The notes beneath the pieces were generated by a model. That model made no database searches, was not told the origin of the DNA, and was given only the letters and a program-made list of their open reading frames with translations. Shown here one piece after another: positions 34,652-42,394 of a DNA stretch of 64,000 nt. This DNA comes from Azotimanducus sp965220185 (GTDB taxonomy: Bacteria > Pseudomonadota > Gammaproteobacteria > Pseudomonadales > Azotimanducaceae): positions 558,001-622,000 of the forward strand of contig OZ244807.1 in assembly GCA_965220185.1 (NCBI GenBank), read 5' to 3'. The translations under genes were made by a program, and so were the position numbers. The stretch's first letter is position 1. Every line of letters begins with the position of its first letter.

Positions 34652-35139
34652 GCTCCCCTCCCTTTCTTGGCAACGAGATTCGTGCGCGAATAGCGCACCA
34701 CCACCTGCCCGTCCTGCTTGCTGCCGGTGGTGCGCCAAGTGACGATGCCGGTGTTCGGCCTTGACTCTGATTCGCGCTTATCGATCACTTCGCTGACGCA
34801 GGTGAGCGTGTCGCCGGGATAGAAAGGTGCCTCGAACTCAACCTTGTTGACACCGAGAAACGGGCCGCCCGCTTCGGACAAATCCTCGACCGACAGTCCG
34901 ATGGCGGTGGCCAGCACGAGCAAGGGATCGACCACCAGGTCGTCATGCCCTTCGGACTTGGCGTACTCGGCGTTCAAATAGAGCGGGCAGTATCGATGCG
35001 CGACGGATGCGAACAGGGTCGCGTCGCCCGCCGTCAGGGTTCGGCCCCAGTGATGATCGAATGCCTGGCCTGGCTCGAAATCCTCGAAACGGTTTCCACG
35101 ATGCCAAGGTTTGAAGGTGGAGAAGTCCGGGTCGCTCAC
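34648..35139 (-). CDS. MaoC-like hydratase, N-terminal-half subunit of a split mesaconyl-CoA-hydratase-type enzyme
   Basis: 163 residues from a GTG at 35139 preceded by AAGG; the frame is open to an ATG at 35232 but that part is not homologous. FEDFEPGQAFDHHWGRTLTAGDATLFASVAHRYCPLYLN matches the first hot-dog half of Mch, with R-T-x-T-x-G-D then the L-Y-x-N helix. DPLLVLATAIGLSVEDLSE, FEAPFYPGDTL and SRPNTGIVTW follow. It is the first gene of the long minus-strand operon, and the gap to the divergent exported-protein gene should hold its promoter. Confidence 0.82.
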   Translation of the reverse strand: MSDPDFSTFKPWHRGNRFEDFEPGQAFDHHWGRTLTAGDATLFASVAHRYCPLYLNAEYAKSEGHDDLVVDPLLVLATAIGLSVEDLSEAGGPFLGVNKVEFEAPFYPGDTLTCVSEVIDKRESESRPNTGIVTWRTTGSKQDGQVVVRYSRTNLVAKKGRGA

Positions 35140-35212
35140 AAAGGTGCCTTGTAGTTCGCATTCGGTGGCTTTAGTGTAACTTCTCTCACACAACAGCGCA
35201 GGTACATTGGGT

Positions 35213-35218
35213 ATAATG
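35213..35218 (+). promoter_or_regulatory. -10-like TATAAT before the exported-protein gene
   Basis: A perfect TATAAT, 33 bp upstream of the ATG at 35251 on the plus strand. The -35 region (CACAAC at a 17-bp spacing) is weak, so an activator may be needed. It is in the 111-bp gap between divergent genes. Confidence 0.4.
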
Positions 35219-35250
35219 GCGAAAGTTGGCATGGTTCTTAAGAAAGAAAA

Positions 35251-35856
35251 ATGAACAAATTACATAACTCGCCTCTCATCATGAAATTAGCAACCCTGTT
35301 ACTGCTTGCAGTAGTGGCGTTGCCAGCAGCTGCAGAGAACTATTGCGGACTCCAAAACATCAAGATGTCCGTCGCTACCACCGCTAATCCCGCTGGATCA
35401 CTCAGGCAGACGATACATGAAGGCGCGGGTTTGATGGATCAATGGTTTCAATTTGAGCTGAAGGGAACGTGCGCATTTCCAGAAAAGAGAGAGAAACCAA
35501 CAGATTTAGGCCCGGAAAGAGAAACGATATTCGGCACTGTGAGAGATACGATATTCACGTCGGTCTTTTACGACCTTAACTTCTGCTTTCAAGTGGATCA
35601 GACCGCTGGCGAAATGGTTGTAATGACCAATACGTCTGCCAATCCGGTACCAAGAATATTTGAAAATGAACAGCCAGTTTGCGCCAAATTCGACAAACTG
35701 CAGGCCAAGACTCAGAAGGTCAAGGTATATGTTCAGCCCAAAGACAACGAATGTAAAGACAGTAGGTATATAAATAGAATCATCGCCTCGATGTCCAACC
35801 CCTTCAATTACGCTTTTTTCGAGATCATCGACAACGATACAACAAAGTGTGACTAG
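35251..35856 (+). CDS. Exported protein of unknown function
   Basis: 201 residues; an internal ATG at 35281 may be the true start and gives a cleaner signal peptide (KLATLLLLAVVALPAAA). The mature part begins ENYCGLQ and contains further cysteines (KGTCAFPEK, LNFCFQVD, QPVCAKFD, DNECKDS and a final TKCD), which suggests disulfide bonds in the periplasm or outside the cell. It is more AT-rich than its neighbours. No family is recognised. The next gene downstream has the same plan (signal peptide, Cys-containing body, Cys near the C-terminus, DDDT/DNDT near the end), so the two may be distant paralogues. Confidence 0.65.
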   Translation: MNKLHNSPLIMKLATLLLLAVVALPAAAENYCGLQNIKMSVATTANPAGSLRQTIHEGAGLMDQWFQFELKGTCAFPEKREKPTDLGPERETIFGTVRDTIFTSVFYDLNFCFQVDQTAGEMVVMTNTSANPVPRIFENEQPVCAKFDKLQAKTQKVKVYVQPKDNECKDSRYINRIIASMSNPFNYAFFEIIDNDTTKCD

Positions 35857-36017
35857 GACGGGTATTTTTTGGGGCGTATCTGTTTGGAGGTACACGGATC
35901 CCGCAATTACATGCACAGGCTATGGGAGCCGGTGTGCTGAAGCATTTGAAACATGTCTTTCCTTGCGGACATCAGTATGGTATAGAATGAGGCTATCAAT
36001 GCAACGGGAGCATCACC

Positions 36018-36635
36018 ATGAACCGCTTCACTAGACTAACGACCTTTCTGCTGCTGGCGCTGTTCGCCCTGCCAGCCGCAGCCCAGACCCCCCCCCCCCC
36101 CCCATGCACCATCACGACGGGTGGCGTCTGGTCGGGCGAGGGGGACTATTCATTCCAAGGCAACACCCTGACCATCGGCGAGGGCCACTACGTGAGCTTC
36201 AACCTGATCTACAAATGCACGGGCCTGCCCCAGGGCGCACAACCCATTGTCAGCATCGTCAACCCGACCCTTGGACCCACCGGCAAGTTTACTAATGGTG
36301 CATTCGGCGGCTATTTTTCGACAAGGGACGGGTTCGGCAATGGCAGCGCTGTGCCCAGCGGCTGCCGGGGGACGGCGGGAGCCAATATTGCTGACGATGG
36401 CTGCCGGATCGAAGTCGGTGCCACCAGCAAGGACAACAACTGCCGAAACTCTGGTGGCACGGAGCAACGGATCCGTGTGACAACGCGGGTTTCCAACACC
36501 GGTCCCGGGCCCATCAACCTGTCCGGCGATCAGACCTTCTATATCGTGGCGACCGATGACGACACGATCTCCCAGAGTACCCTGGATTATTATCTGAACC
36601 TTGGACGGACCCTGCACCAGAAGCCGAGCTGCTAG
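36018..36635 (+). CDS. Exported Cys-containing protein with poly-C tract (candidate phase-variable gene)
   Basis: 205 residues. The signal peptide (about 1-22, LLLALFALPAAA) is followed at once by QTPPPPPC, encoded by a run of 16 C. The body has paired cysteines (YKCTG, SGCRG, DDGCR, DNNCR, final SC) and Gly/Asn-rich loops, with QTFYIVATDDDT near the end. No family is recognised. In the sequenced state the gene is in frame. Loss of one C would shift translation into a frame that stops at 36293-36295, giving a short product. Slipped-strand changes in the tract would thus switch expression of a secreted protein on and off. Confidence 0.72.
   Translation: MNRFTRLTTFLLLALFALPAAAQTPPPPPCTITTGGVWSGEGDYSFQGNTLTIGEGHYVSFNLIYKCTGLPQGAQPIVSIVNPTLGPTGKFTNGAFGGYFSTRDGFGNGSAVPSGCRGTAGANIADDGCRIEVGATSKDNNCRNSGGTEQRIRVTTRVSNTGPGPINLSGDQTFYIVATDDDTISQSTLDYYLNLGRTLHQKPSC
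36088..36103. repeat. Homopolymeric C16 tract inside a coding region
   Basis: Sixteen consecutive C on the plus strand covering codons 24-29 of the exported protein, directly after the signal peptide. It is by far the longest homopolymer noticed in the window. Confidence 0.95.
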
Positions 36636-36951
36636 ACGGCACCACCCGGGCGTTGGCGGGTCCGCCGCCTGCCGTCCTGTCATCCCCCCACTTGACTTGG
36701 GGGGATGGTCACTGAACCAGTCATCATCGGGGCACAATCGCCGACCGACATTCTTGCGAGGGTGCCCCTCGCGCCTTTTGGCTGAGGGCTCCGTTGCGGA
36801 TTTAGGTGCATAATTCCCTTTTTTCTATCAATAGTCGGAACCTTCTAAAAAAATGTGGGTTGCAAGTCCGTTATTTTCCAGTTTGTCAACTCATGCATAT
36901 AAGTCCCTTTGATTGGTAGTAAAGTGTAGGGGTACCTCAAATTCATTCGCA
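36636..36951. other. Intergenic region with hairpin
   Basis: 316 bp without a supported gene. It contains the hairpin at 36681-36707 and then an AT-rich second half (T-rich and A7 runs near 36817-36853) that probably holds the promoter of the glutamine-amidotransferase gene. No clean -35/-10 pair was found. Confidence 0.5.
36681..36707. terminator. Strong hairpin, possible terminator without U-run
   Basis: Perfect 10-bp arms CATCCCCCCA / TGGGGGGATG around a 7-nt loop, 45 bp after the exported-protein stop. There is no T-run on either side, so it may slow transcription, stabilise the mRNA end or be unrelated. Confidence 0.4.
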
Positions 36952-37626
36952 ATGAAGCTCGGCATCCTTCAGGCAGGCCAGCTATCGCCGCCACTTGATG
37001 CGTTTGGCGACTATACGGACATGTTCCGCGATTTGTTCGCTCGCGTCTCCCCAGACATTACAGTTCGCAAGTACGAGAGTACGCTTGGAGAGCATCCAAA
37101 GCACCCTGGCGAGTGCGACCTATGGCTGATTACTGGTAGCGCGCATGGTGTACACGACGGCTTCGATTGGCTTGCAAGACTCGAAGAATTCGTAGCCAGG
37201 CTTCATGCGGGCGAGCACAAGACCATTGGCGTCTGCTTTGGCCATCAACTCATCGCCAAGGTCTGCGGCGGCGAGGTGGAGCGTGCCAAGGGCGGCTGGT
37301 GCGCGGGCGTGACCCGCTATTCCGGGACTCTCGCCGAGCATGCGTATCTGATCGCAAGTCATCAAGATCAAGTCGTGCGGATGCCCGAAGGCGCACGCCT
37401 CGAACTCTCTTCCGATCAGTGCCCAATCGCTGGCTTCACACTCGGAGCGCACATGATCACTGTGCAAGCGCATCCTGAATTCAAGCTGGATTTCGCACGC
37501 GCGCTATTCGAGATACGTCGCGAAGTGCTTGGCGAGGCGGGCTACGAGAATGCCGTCAACAGTCTCGACCGCGCCACCACCGACATCGCGGTCACTGAAA
37601 AGCTCTTGGCGTTCCTCAATGATTGA
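36952..37626 (+). CDS. Class I glutamine amidotransferase (GMP-synthase-like, stand-alone)
   Basis: 224 residues from the ATG at 36952, which begins MKLGILQAGQ. The catalytic Cys95 lies in GVCFGHQLIA, and His174 and Glu176 in QAHPEFK complete the triad. LWLITGSAHGVHD is the usual oxyanion-region loop. It is a stand-alone GATase1 domain related to GuaA N-terminal domains and to gamma-glutamyl hydrolase-like proteins such as YfeJ; the substrate is unknown. Its stop overlaps the next gene's start by 8 bp. Confidence 0.88.
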   Translation: MKLGILQAGQLSPPLDAFGDYTDMFRDLFARVSPDITVRKYESTLGEHPKHPGECDLWLITGSAHGVHDGFDWLARLEEFVARLHAGEHKTIGVCFGHQLIAKVCGGEVERAKGGWCAGVTRYSGTLAEHAYLIASHQDQVVRMPEGARLELSSDQCPIAGFTLGAHMITVQAHPEFKLDFARALFEIRREVLGEAGYENAVNSLDRATTDIAVTEKLLAFLND

Positions 37627-38065
37627 GATGCCGCCGCCACGGCAGCCGCCGGGCTTCTCGCGCTATCTCAAGCGCGCGCAGAAGCTGTTGAAACGACCGA
37701 AGCTCGCTCTCAAACTGCTTGCCAAGATCCCGGGCAAGATTCGCAGCAGCCAGAGCGTCACCTTCTGGAGCGGGCGCGTTTTCGTCGCGATGCGCTTACT
37801 ACAAGCCTGGTTCAAGGGTCAATACACCGAAGTGCCCAATTCCACTTTGGCGGCGCTGCTCGCATCGCTCATCTACTTGGTCTTCATCATTGACCTTATC
37901 CCGGACTTCCTGTTCTGGTTCGGGCTGCTTGACGACAGTGCTGTTCTGGCTTACGTCTTAACTCGATTCAATCGTGACCTCGAGAAGTTTGAAGCATGGG
38001 AGGCGGAGAAGAGCTCATCCCAAGCAAGCACACACATTGTGGATAAGTCTGTTGATAACTCCTGA
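37619..38065 (+). CDS. DUF1232 (YkvA-like) membrane protein
   Basis: 148 residues from the ATG at 37619, inside the end of the amidotransferase gene. A basic N-terminus (KRAQKLLKRPKLALKLLAKIPGKIR) is followed by a single hydrophobic hairpin-like segment LLASLIYLVFIIDLIPDFLFWFGLLDDSAVL with the family's IDLIPD and LDD motifs, and a charged tail. DUF1232 proteins are small membrane proteins of unknown role. The neighbouring cell-wall or metabolic context gives no clear hint. Confidence 0.85.
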   Translation: MIEMPPPRQPPGFSRYLKRAQKLLKRPKLALKLLAKIPGKIRSSQSVTFWSGRVFVAMRLLQAWFKGQYTEVPNSTLAALLASLIYLVFIIDLIPDFLFWFGLLDDSAVLAYVLTRFNRDLEKFEAWEAEKSSSQASTHIVDKSVDNS

Positions 38066-38254
38066 ATTTCCTGCGAATCCCGCATCCCTGTGTGCATAGC
38101 AAAAGTGAGCAAGCCCTTTAAGAACCGCATAAAAGCCATTTTTTACAATCAGATACCCTTGCTATTTTCGATTGCGAACAAAGAAGTCTTCACATCTAAC
38201 ACTTTTACGGCCTTTGTGTGCAAATAGGCAGGGATATGCATGGAGCATTAAGCA

Positions 38255-39115
38255 CTAGTGCAGGTAGTTGAACATCTTTCGCCGGTAGGCTTTGGCGAGC
38301 GGCGAGCCCTTGGCAAGCAGCTCAAAAATCTCAAGCATCAACTTGCGGCTGGCGTCATCTTCAAACGCGCGGTCGCTCACAAACACCGAGAAGGCGAGTT
38401 CAAGCGCCTCTTCGCAGCGGTTCATGGCAGCGAGTTTGACCGCGAGCCGATACTTCGCCGATGAATCATCAGGCGTCTGCTCACATGTGGTGCGCAACTC
38501 GCCAAGATTCGGCGTGGATTCGGCGCGCTCGATGAGCGCAAGACGAGTGACGACGCGAATGCGACCATCTGTTTCTTTCGGCACCTTGGCAAGCGCTTCG
38601 CGCGCGCCCGCCAACTGACCACTCAGCGCCAAGAGGTCAGCGAGTTCAACAAGAAACGCCGTGTTGCTCGGCTCTTCGGCGAGCGCCTGCTGGACGACGC
38701 TGAGCGCACTCGAAAAGTCCTCGCGCGCAATCATCTCGCCGAGCTGCTCGCGCAGTAGCTCGCTTGAAGACATGGTCAGGCTGTCGATGAGTTTCTTGAG
38801 TTCGGAATCGGGCTGGGGGCCATCGAGCGCACCCGCCAAGGCGCCATCCTTGACGACGCGCACACTCGGCAAGCCTTGCACGCGCATCGGCTGCGCGAGG
38901 CTCGGATCAGCGCTCATATCGACAAGCCCAAGTCGAAACGCACCGGCATAAGCGGCTGCAAGCTGTTGCAAAACCTTGGCTTGTTCGACTGATGCCGGCA
39001 TTTGCGGCGCAAAGAATACGAGCAGGATGGGTCGCTCGCGTGAGGCTTCAATCACCTCAGCTTGAAAGTTCTCGCGCGTCGCTTGGAAGCTGTGCGCGTC
39101 CGTTTGACCGTTCAT
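38255..39115 (-). CDS. ybbN: YbbN-like thioredoxin-fold co-chaperone with TPR tail
   Basis: 286 residues from the ATG at 39115. Residues about 8-110 form a thioredoxin fold (PILLVFFAPQMPASVEQAKVLQQLAAAYAGAFRLGLVD, written in part), but the CxxC is replaced by PQMP, so it has no redox pair. VQGLPSVRVVKDGAL carries the cis-Pro loop. The rest is a TPR-like helical domain (REDFSSALSVVQQALAEEP, LSGQLAGAREALAKVP). This matches YbbN/CnoX, a holdase that works with GroEL and DnaK; E. coli YbbN likewise lacks a full CxxC. The next gene on the same strand, upstream, is the c-type cytochrome. Confidence 0.88.
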   Translation of the reverse strand: MNGQTDAHSFQATRENFQAEVIEASRERPILLVFFAPQMPASVEQAKVLQQLAAAYAGAFRLGLVDMSADPSLAQPMRVQGLPSVRVVKDGALAGALDGPQPDSELKKLIDSLTMSSSELLREQLGEMIAREDFSSALSVVQQALAEEPSNTAFLVELADLLALSGQLAGAREALAKVPKETDGRIRVVTRLALIERAESTPNLGELRTTCEQTPDDSSAKYRLAVKLAAMNRCEEALELAFSVFVSDRAFEDDASRKLMLEIFELLAKGSPLAKAYRRKMFNYLH

Positions 39116-39137
39116 GGACAGGTGTTCAGGCAATCTC

Positions 39138-39506
39138 TTAAGGCGTAGATTCTACTGTATGCGAACCATCCATCATGTACTCGATGGACGCGAGCAGCTC
39201 ATCGTCGCTGCACCTCAGACACAGGCCTTTTTCAGGCATGAATGGGAGGATGCCCTCTTTGGTGGTTTGCAGCAAGGCATCGATGCCTTTCTCGGACAGT
39301 GCCGCCCATGCCGTAGCATCCCCCATGCGCGGCGCGCCGTTGATTCCCGAGGCATGACAGGAAAAGCAGTATTGGCGATAAATGGTCTCGCCGATTTCGG
39401 CGCGCGGGCGCGTTTGCTCATTCTCTTCTGGCGGAGAAGCACAGCCTGCGAGCAAGGCGCTCACAAGAAGCGGCGCCGCCGTAGCAACTTTGACTAAACC
39501 CCACAT
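39138..39506 (-). CDS. Cytochrome c5-like lipoprotein
   Basis: 122 residues. Lipoprotein signal ending ALLAG-C22; heme-binding C47-F-S-C-H51; Met in GAPRMGDATAW or ILPFMPEKG as axial ligand; and a second cysteine pair C96-LR-C99 near the C-terminus, typical of cytochrome c5 (CycB-like) proteins. It would carry electrons in the periplasm, anchored by lipid. It overlaps the end of the aminotransferase gene upstream by 13 bp. Confidence 0.88.
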   Translation of the reverse strand: MWGLVKVATAAPLLVSALLAGCASPPEENEQTRPRAEIGETIYRQYCFSCHASGINGAPRMGDATAWAALSEKGIDALLQTTKEGILPFMPEKGLCLRCSDDELLASIEYMMDGSHTVESTP

Positions 39507-40645
39507 AACCGCGCTGCCGCCTCCTTGAGCGTTTTTTCATGCTTGGCAAAACAAAAGCGTATCATGCGCACATCCATCGGCTGCTCGCAGAAGACCGAAA
39601 CTGGCACGCTCGCGACCTTGATTTCACGAGTCAGTCGCTTCGCCAGGTCAACATCGGATTCGTCTGAAATCAAGGCATAGTCGGCGAGCTGAAAATAAGT
39701 GCCTTGCGAAGACAGGAGTCGGAATCGCGAGTTCGCAAGCGCACGCGCAAAATAGTCGCGCTTCTTCTGATAGAAGTCCGACAGGCCGAGGTAGTGCTCT
39801 GGACATGTGCGCAAGAAATCAGCAATGCCGTATTGCAGCGGCGCATTCGTTGCGAAACTGACGTACTGGTGGATCTTTCGGAACTCTGCGGTCAGCGCCG
39901 CAGGCGCCACGCACACGCCGATGCGCCAGCCAGTCGCATGCAGCGTCTTGCCGAACGAAGACACCACGAAGCTTCGCTCGAAGAGGTCGGGGTAGCGCAG
40001 CAGGCTTTCGTGCCGACATCCATCAAAGACGATGTGCTCATAGACCTCATCGGCGACGACGTAGAGTCCGTAGCGAGACACAAGCGCACGTAGCGAAGCA
40101 ATATCATTCGCATCCCAGATGGCGCTCGTCGGGTTGTGCGGCGTGTTGGTCATAATGAGCTTGGTACGAGGCGTGATGGCGTCCTCCACCGCCTGCCAAT
40201 CGACGCTGAAGTCGGGGGCACTGAGCGGCACATGCACAGGCACGCCGCCGTTCAAGCGCACCGATGGGTCATAGGCATCGTAGGCCGGATCCAGAATGAT
40301 CACCTCGTCGCCCGGGTGAATCACTGCGCTCACTGCGACAAACAGCGCTTCTGTAGCGCCCGGCGTGATGGTGATTTCGGTGTCCGCATCGGCGCCCAAG
40401 CGATAGCATGCCTTGATCTTGTCACTCACGACTTGCCGCAACTCAAGCACACCGGCCATCGGGCCGTATTGGTTGTAGCCAGCATTGAGATAGTGTGTGA
40501 TGTGCTCAAGGAGCGCGGGCGGCGGCTCGAAGTCAGGATAGCCTTGCGAGAGGTTGATAGCGCCCTCATCGTGCGCAAGCTTCGACATGACCGTGAAGAT
40601 GGTCGTGCCAACGTTGGGGAGTTTGCTTGTGAGCGGCGAGGTCAA
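39494..40645 (-). CDS. PLP aminotransferase (methionine aminotransferase YbdL-like)
   Basis: 383 residues from a TTG at 40645, giving an N-terminus TSPLTSKLPNVGTTIFTVMS that matches YbdL-type enzymes; the frame extends upstream over the PD-(D/E)XK gene but that part is not homologous. Fold-type I motifs: GATEALFVAVSAVIHPGDEV, NTPHNPTSAIW, VADEVYEHIVFDG, and SSFGKTLHATGWRIG with the PLP lysine. RMIRFCFAK contains the substrate carboxylate Arg. Such enzymes transaminate methionine and related residues. ahcY, another sulfur-amino-acid gene, is 3.3 kb away, separated by the duplicated nuclease-like pair. Confidence 0.85.
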   Translation of the reverse strand: MTSPLTSKLPNVGTTIFTVMSKLAHDEGAINLSQGYPDFEPPPALLEHITHYLNAGYNQYGPMAGVLELRQVVSDKIKACYRLGADADTEITITPGATEALFVAVSAVIHPGDEVIILDPAYDAYDPSVRLNGGVPVHVPLSAPDFSVDWQAVEDAITPRTKLIMTNTPHNPTSAIWDANDIASLRALVSRYGLYVVADEVYEHIVFDGCRHESLLRYPDLFERSFVVSSFGKTLHATGWRIGVCVAPAALTAEFRKIHQYVSFATNAPLQYGIADFLRTCPEHYLGLSDFYQKKRDYFARALANSRFRLLSSQGTYFQLADYALISDESDVDLAKRLTREIKVASVPVSVFCEQPMDVRMIRFCFAKHEKTLKEAAARLCGV

Positions 40646-40718
40646 CGCAGTTTGTAGATAGTTAGCCAGTGTAGTGTCCCATGATACGATTCTGCGGGTC
40701 TTCGCATGACTTCCGCCC

Positions 40719-42281
40719 ATGCAGCGCCAGAACCTCCCCATCGGCATACAGTCCTTCCGCATATTGAGGGAGGACTACTGCTACTACGTTGACAAGACCG
40801 CCTTGATCGAACAGCTTGTCCGCCAAGGGCGGCACTACTTCCTCTCCCGCCCGCGCCGCTTCGGCAAGAGCCTGCTGCTCGACACCCTGCGCGAGCTGTT
40901 TTCCTGCAACGAGTCATTGTTCGAAGGACTGCACATCCATCACCGCTGGGACTGGGAATCCCCGCATCCGGTCGTGCGCTTAAGCTTTGACGGCAAGTAC
41001 AACGAGCCGGGGGAGCTTGAAGAGGACATCGCCGGGCAACTCGACATCATCGAGCGCAATGCTGGCATCACGCCGCAAAATGGCCTGACAGGCGCGAATC
41101 GCTTGCGCAACCTGCTGGATTCGCTGCATCACGAGACAGGCAGGCAGGTCGTTGTGCTTGTGGACGAGTACGACAAACCGATCCTCGATGTGCTCGCGAA
41201 CCCGGAGCTCGCCGCAGCCAACCGCGACCATCTGCGGGGTTTCTACGGCATCCTCAAAGGCTGCGCCGACCACCTCCGCTTCGTCATGGTCACAGGCGTC
41301 AGCATGTTCTCGAAAGTGAGCCTGTTCTCGGGGCTCAACAACCTGGAAGACATCAGCGTGGATGCGAGATTCGCGACCGTCTGCGGCTACACCGACGGCG
41401 ACCTTGACACGGTGTTCGCGCGGGAGCTCGAAGGACTCGACCGCGACGAGATACGGGACTGGTACAACGGCTACAACTGGCTCGGGCCGGAGAAGGTCTA
41501 CAACCCGTTTGACGTGCTGCTGCTGCTTAGACGCCGCAAATTCGAGCCGCACTGGTTTGAGACAGGCTCGCCGACCTTCCTGTTCGAGATGATGATGGAG
41601 AAGGGCGTCGGCCCATTCGACGTCGAGAAGCTGGTCGCGGAGGGCGGCCTCGTCTCGACATTCGATGTCGGCAACATCGGCGTCGACGCGCTGATGTTCC
41701 AGACAGGCTACCTGACCATCACCGGCGAGGAACGCCGCGACGACCAGACCTTCTACCGCCTGGACTATCCCAACAAGGAGGTGCGCCTCAGCGTCAACAG
41801 CGGCCTGCTGCACTACGTCACCGGGCACGGGCGCGAGACCAAGGAACAGAGCCGCGACTTGTGTCAATTACTGGCGGACAACGACTTCGACGGCTTCAAG
41901 GCGCACCTGCACGCGCTCTTCGCGGGCATCCCCTGCCAATGGCAGTCGAGTTCCGGCCTCGCCCGCTACGAGGCGTGGTACGCGGGCATCCTCTACGCCT
42001 GCTTTCGCACCATCGGCGTGGACTTGCGCGTTGAAGAATCGACTTCGCACGGCCGCTCGGACATGGTGCTGCTGCACGGCGGGCAGGTGTTCGTCTTGGA
42101 GTTCAAGATGGCGAAGGAGGGCGAAGACGAGGCTTCCGCTGTTGGCCGCGCCGTGCGGCAAATCCGCGAGCGCGGCTATGCTGACAAGTACCGCGAGCGC
42201 TGCGAGCCGATTCATCTGCTTGGCGTTGTGTTCGGGCGCGAAGCGCGCAATGTGATTGCGGTGGGCGCGGAGCGTCTTTGA
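40719..42281 (+). CDS. AAA-ATPase-like / PD-(D/E)XK nuclease-superfamily protein, copy 1
   Basis: 520 residues. The N-terminal part is the AAA-ATPase-like domain (PF09820 type): YVDKTALIEQLVRQG, the P-loop-like RPRRFGKS at 44-51, and VVVLVDEYDKPI as Walker B. The C-terminal part is the DUF1703 PD-(D/E)XK domain with D448 and E461-F-K463 (VFVLEFK). These proteins are common in bacteria with expanded accessory genomes and are thought to be nuclease-like, but their role is unknown. A second, almost identical copy follows in tandem. Only residues about 101-141 differ strongly between the copies. Confidence 0.88.
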   Translation: MQRQNLPIGIQSFRILREDYCYYVDKTALIEQLVRQGRHYFLSRPRRFGKSLLLDTLRELFSCNESLFEGLHIHHRWDWESPHPVVRLSFDGKYNEPGELEEDIAGQLDIIERNAGITPQNGLTGANRLRNLLDSLHHETGRQVVVLVDEYDKPILDVLANPELAAANRDHLRGFYGILKGCADHLRFVMVTGVSMFSKVSLFSGLNNLEDISVDARFATVCGYTDGDLDTVFARELEGLDRDEIRDWYNGYNWLGPEKVYNPFDVLLLLRRRKFEPHWFETGSPTFLFEMMMEKGVGPFDVEKLVAEGGLVSTFDVGNIGVDALMFQTGYLTITGEERRDDQTFYRLDYPNKEVRLSVNSGLLHYVTGHGRETKEQSRDLCQLLADNDFDGFKAHLHALFAGIPCQWQSSSGLARYEAWYAGILYACFRTIGVDLRVEESTSHGRSDMVLLHGGQVFVLEFKMAKEGEDEASAVGRAVRQIRERGYADKYRERCEPIHLLGVVFGREARNVIAVGAERL

Positions 42282-42394
42282 TATCCCTTCGTCCCGACAA
42301 ACTCTCGACCCAGTCTTCAGCATTTAGTTTATTCAAAAGTGTTTGAGCGCACCTCCATGATATGATTTCAGGTGTTCTCCCTTCCCCTTCGCCC

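Noticed and set aside
36681..36707. Classical rho-independent terminator
   Set aside because: The stem is perfect but no T-run follows on either strand, so it was kept only as a hairpin of low confidence.
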